Positions 63,648 to 64,000 of a stretch of DNA of 64,000 nt are shown one piece after another. The position numbers were made by a program, and so were the translations under genes. The stretch is from Skermanella rosea (lineage in GTDB: Bacteria > Pseudomonadota > Alphaproteobacteria > Azospirillales > Azospirillaceae), in assembly GCF_016806835.2 (NCBI RefSeq), contig NZ_CP086111.1, positions 1,995,001 through 2,059,000 on the forward strand, read 5' to 3'. The notes below the pieces were generated by a model. The model was not told where the DNA came from. It did no database searches and saw nothing but the letters and a program-made list of their open reading frames with translations. Numbering within the stretch: the first letter of the stretch is position 1; each line of letters begins with the position of its first letter.

Positions 63648-64000
63648 TCACTCCGGCACCAGCCACTCGACCCTCGAGCCGCCGGCCTCCGCGCCCAAGG
63701 CGCCGTGCAGGGCCGGGAGCACCGTCCGCAGCGCCTTGTCCAGCTGCCATGGGGGATTGACGACGATCATGCCGCAGCCGTTCAGCCGCTTGTGGGTGTC
63801 CTCCTCGTGGACGGTCAGTTCCGCGACGAGGATCTTCCGGATTCCGGTCCGTTCGAGCGAGTCCTGGAAACGCCAGACGGCCGGCCGCTCCTTGATCGGA
63901 TACCACAGGGCGTAGATCCCCGTCGGCCACCGCCCGTGGCCGAGCGCCAGCGCCGCGACCATCCGCTCGAACTCGTCCGGCGTCTCGAAAGGCGGGTCGA
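63648..64000 (-). CDS. rlmJ: 23S rRNA (adenine(2030)-N6)-methyltransferase RlmJ (5' end outside window)
   Basis: The C-terminal part of RlmJ, which methylates A2030 of 23S rRNA. The frame is open to the window edge on the minus strand. The catalytic motif DPPFETPDEFERM is immediately inside the edge, followed by GIYALWYPIKERPAVWRF and the conserved GCGMIVVNPPWQLD. The first part of the gene, including the SAM-binding motif, lies beyond 64000. It is convergent with the phasin gene. Confidence 0.92.
   Translation of the reverse strand, partial: DPPFETPDEFERMVAALALGHGRWPTGIYALWYPIKERPAVWRFQDSLERTGIRKILVAELTVHEEDTHKRLNGCGMIVVNPPWQLDKALRTVLPALHGALGAEAGGSRVEWLVPE

Overview
The window is GC-rich chromosomal DNA from an alphaproteobacterium. 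Gene content and protein style (ParC, RecO, FabI, RlmJ, a PhyR-type stress regulator, ChvG/ChvI-like two-component genes, a phasin, a ureDABCEFG operon) point to the Rhodospirillales, probably an Azospirillum/Skermanella-like soil bacterium. That placement rests on family knowledge, not on a search. I saw no insertion sequence, prophage, CRISPR array or rRNA.

Layout. 1-2.9 kb: the end of recO, then parC. 2.9-6.7 kb: two exported PRC-barrel proteins, an orphan LivK-type binding protein and an SDR enzyme. 6.7-14.5 kb: a surface-glycan island with three glycosyltransferases, galE, a methyltransferase, a FemAB/CelD-like GNAT protein, an aldolase, and a tRNA gene with a 6-nt anticodon loop. 14.6-16.9 kb: a three-gene envelope stress operon on the minus strand. 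17.7-20.9 kb: lipoprotein, response regulator and sensor kinase. 21-31.4 kb: a transporter, an ammonium-transporter/histidine-kinase fusion, a secreted nuclease-like protein, phyR, a GlsB-type protein, an amidase, fabI, an HD protein, hutG and an ArsR regulator. 31.5-38 kb: an aspartoacylase-like enzyme, then a signalling module of hybrid kinase, periplasmic sugar-binding lipoprotein and receiver protein. 38.3-47.2 kb: an exopolysaccharide locus (polymerase, chain-length protein, three glycosyltransferases, a very large SLBB export protein) with an XRE regulator inside it. 47.4-51.7 kb: an amidohydrolase, a MarR regulator, a pentapeptide-repeat protein and phoU. 51.9-57.1 kb: urease. 57.8-62.5 kb: a complete branched-chain-amino-acid-type ABC transporter. 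62.9-64 kb: a phasin and the end of rlmJ.

The most unusual element is the tRNA at 11989-12063 (minus strand). It has all cloverleaf elements and an encoded CCA, a G3:U70 pair with A73 and G20 (alanine identity), but an anticodon loop of only six bases (CTCCGG). It lies 17 nt from the 3' end of a convergent FemAB-like acyltransferase gene and 13 nt behind a small uncharacterised gene on its own strand. I suggest a dedicated, non-translating alanyl-tRNA used for tRNA-dependent amino-acid transfer to a cell-surface polymer. This is a hypothesis.

A second theme is general stress control. phyR is in the window, and four genes or operons of unknown or envelope function carry EcfG-type promoter matches (GGAAC or TGAAC, 16-17 nt, then CGTT or TGTT) at 2883, 17010, 26709 and 57081. 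Other points worth attention are the Amt-kinase fusion, a perfectly in-register nonapeptide repeat in the first PRC-barrel protein, and the roughly 1,000-residue polysaccharide export protein.
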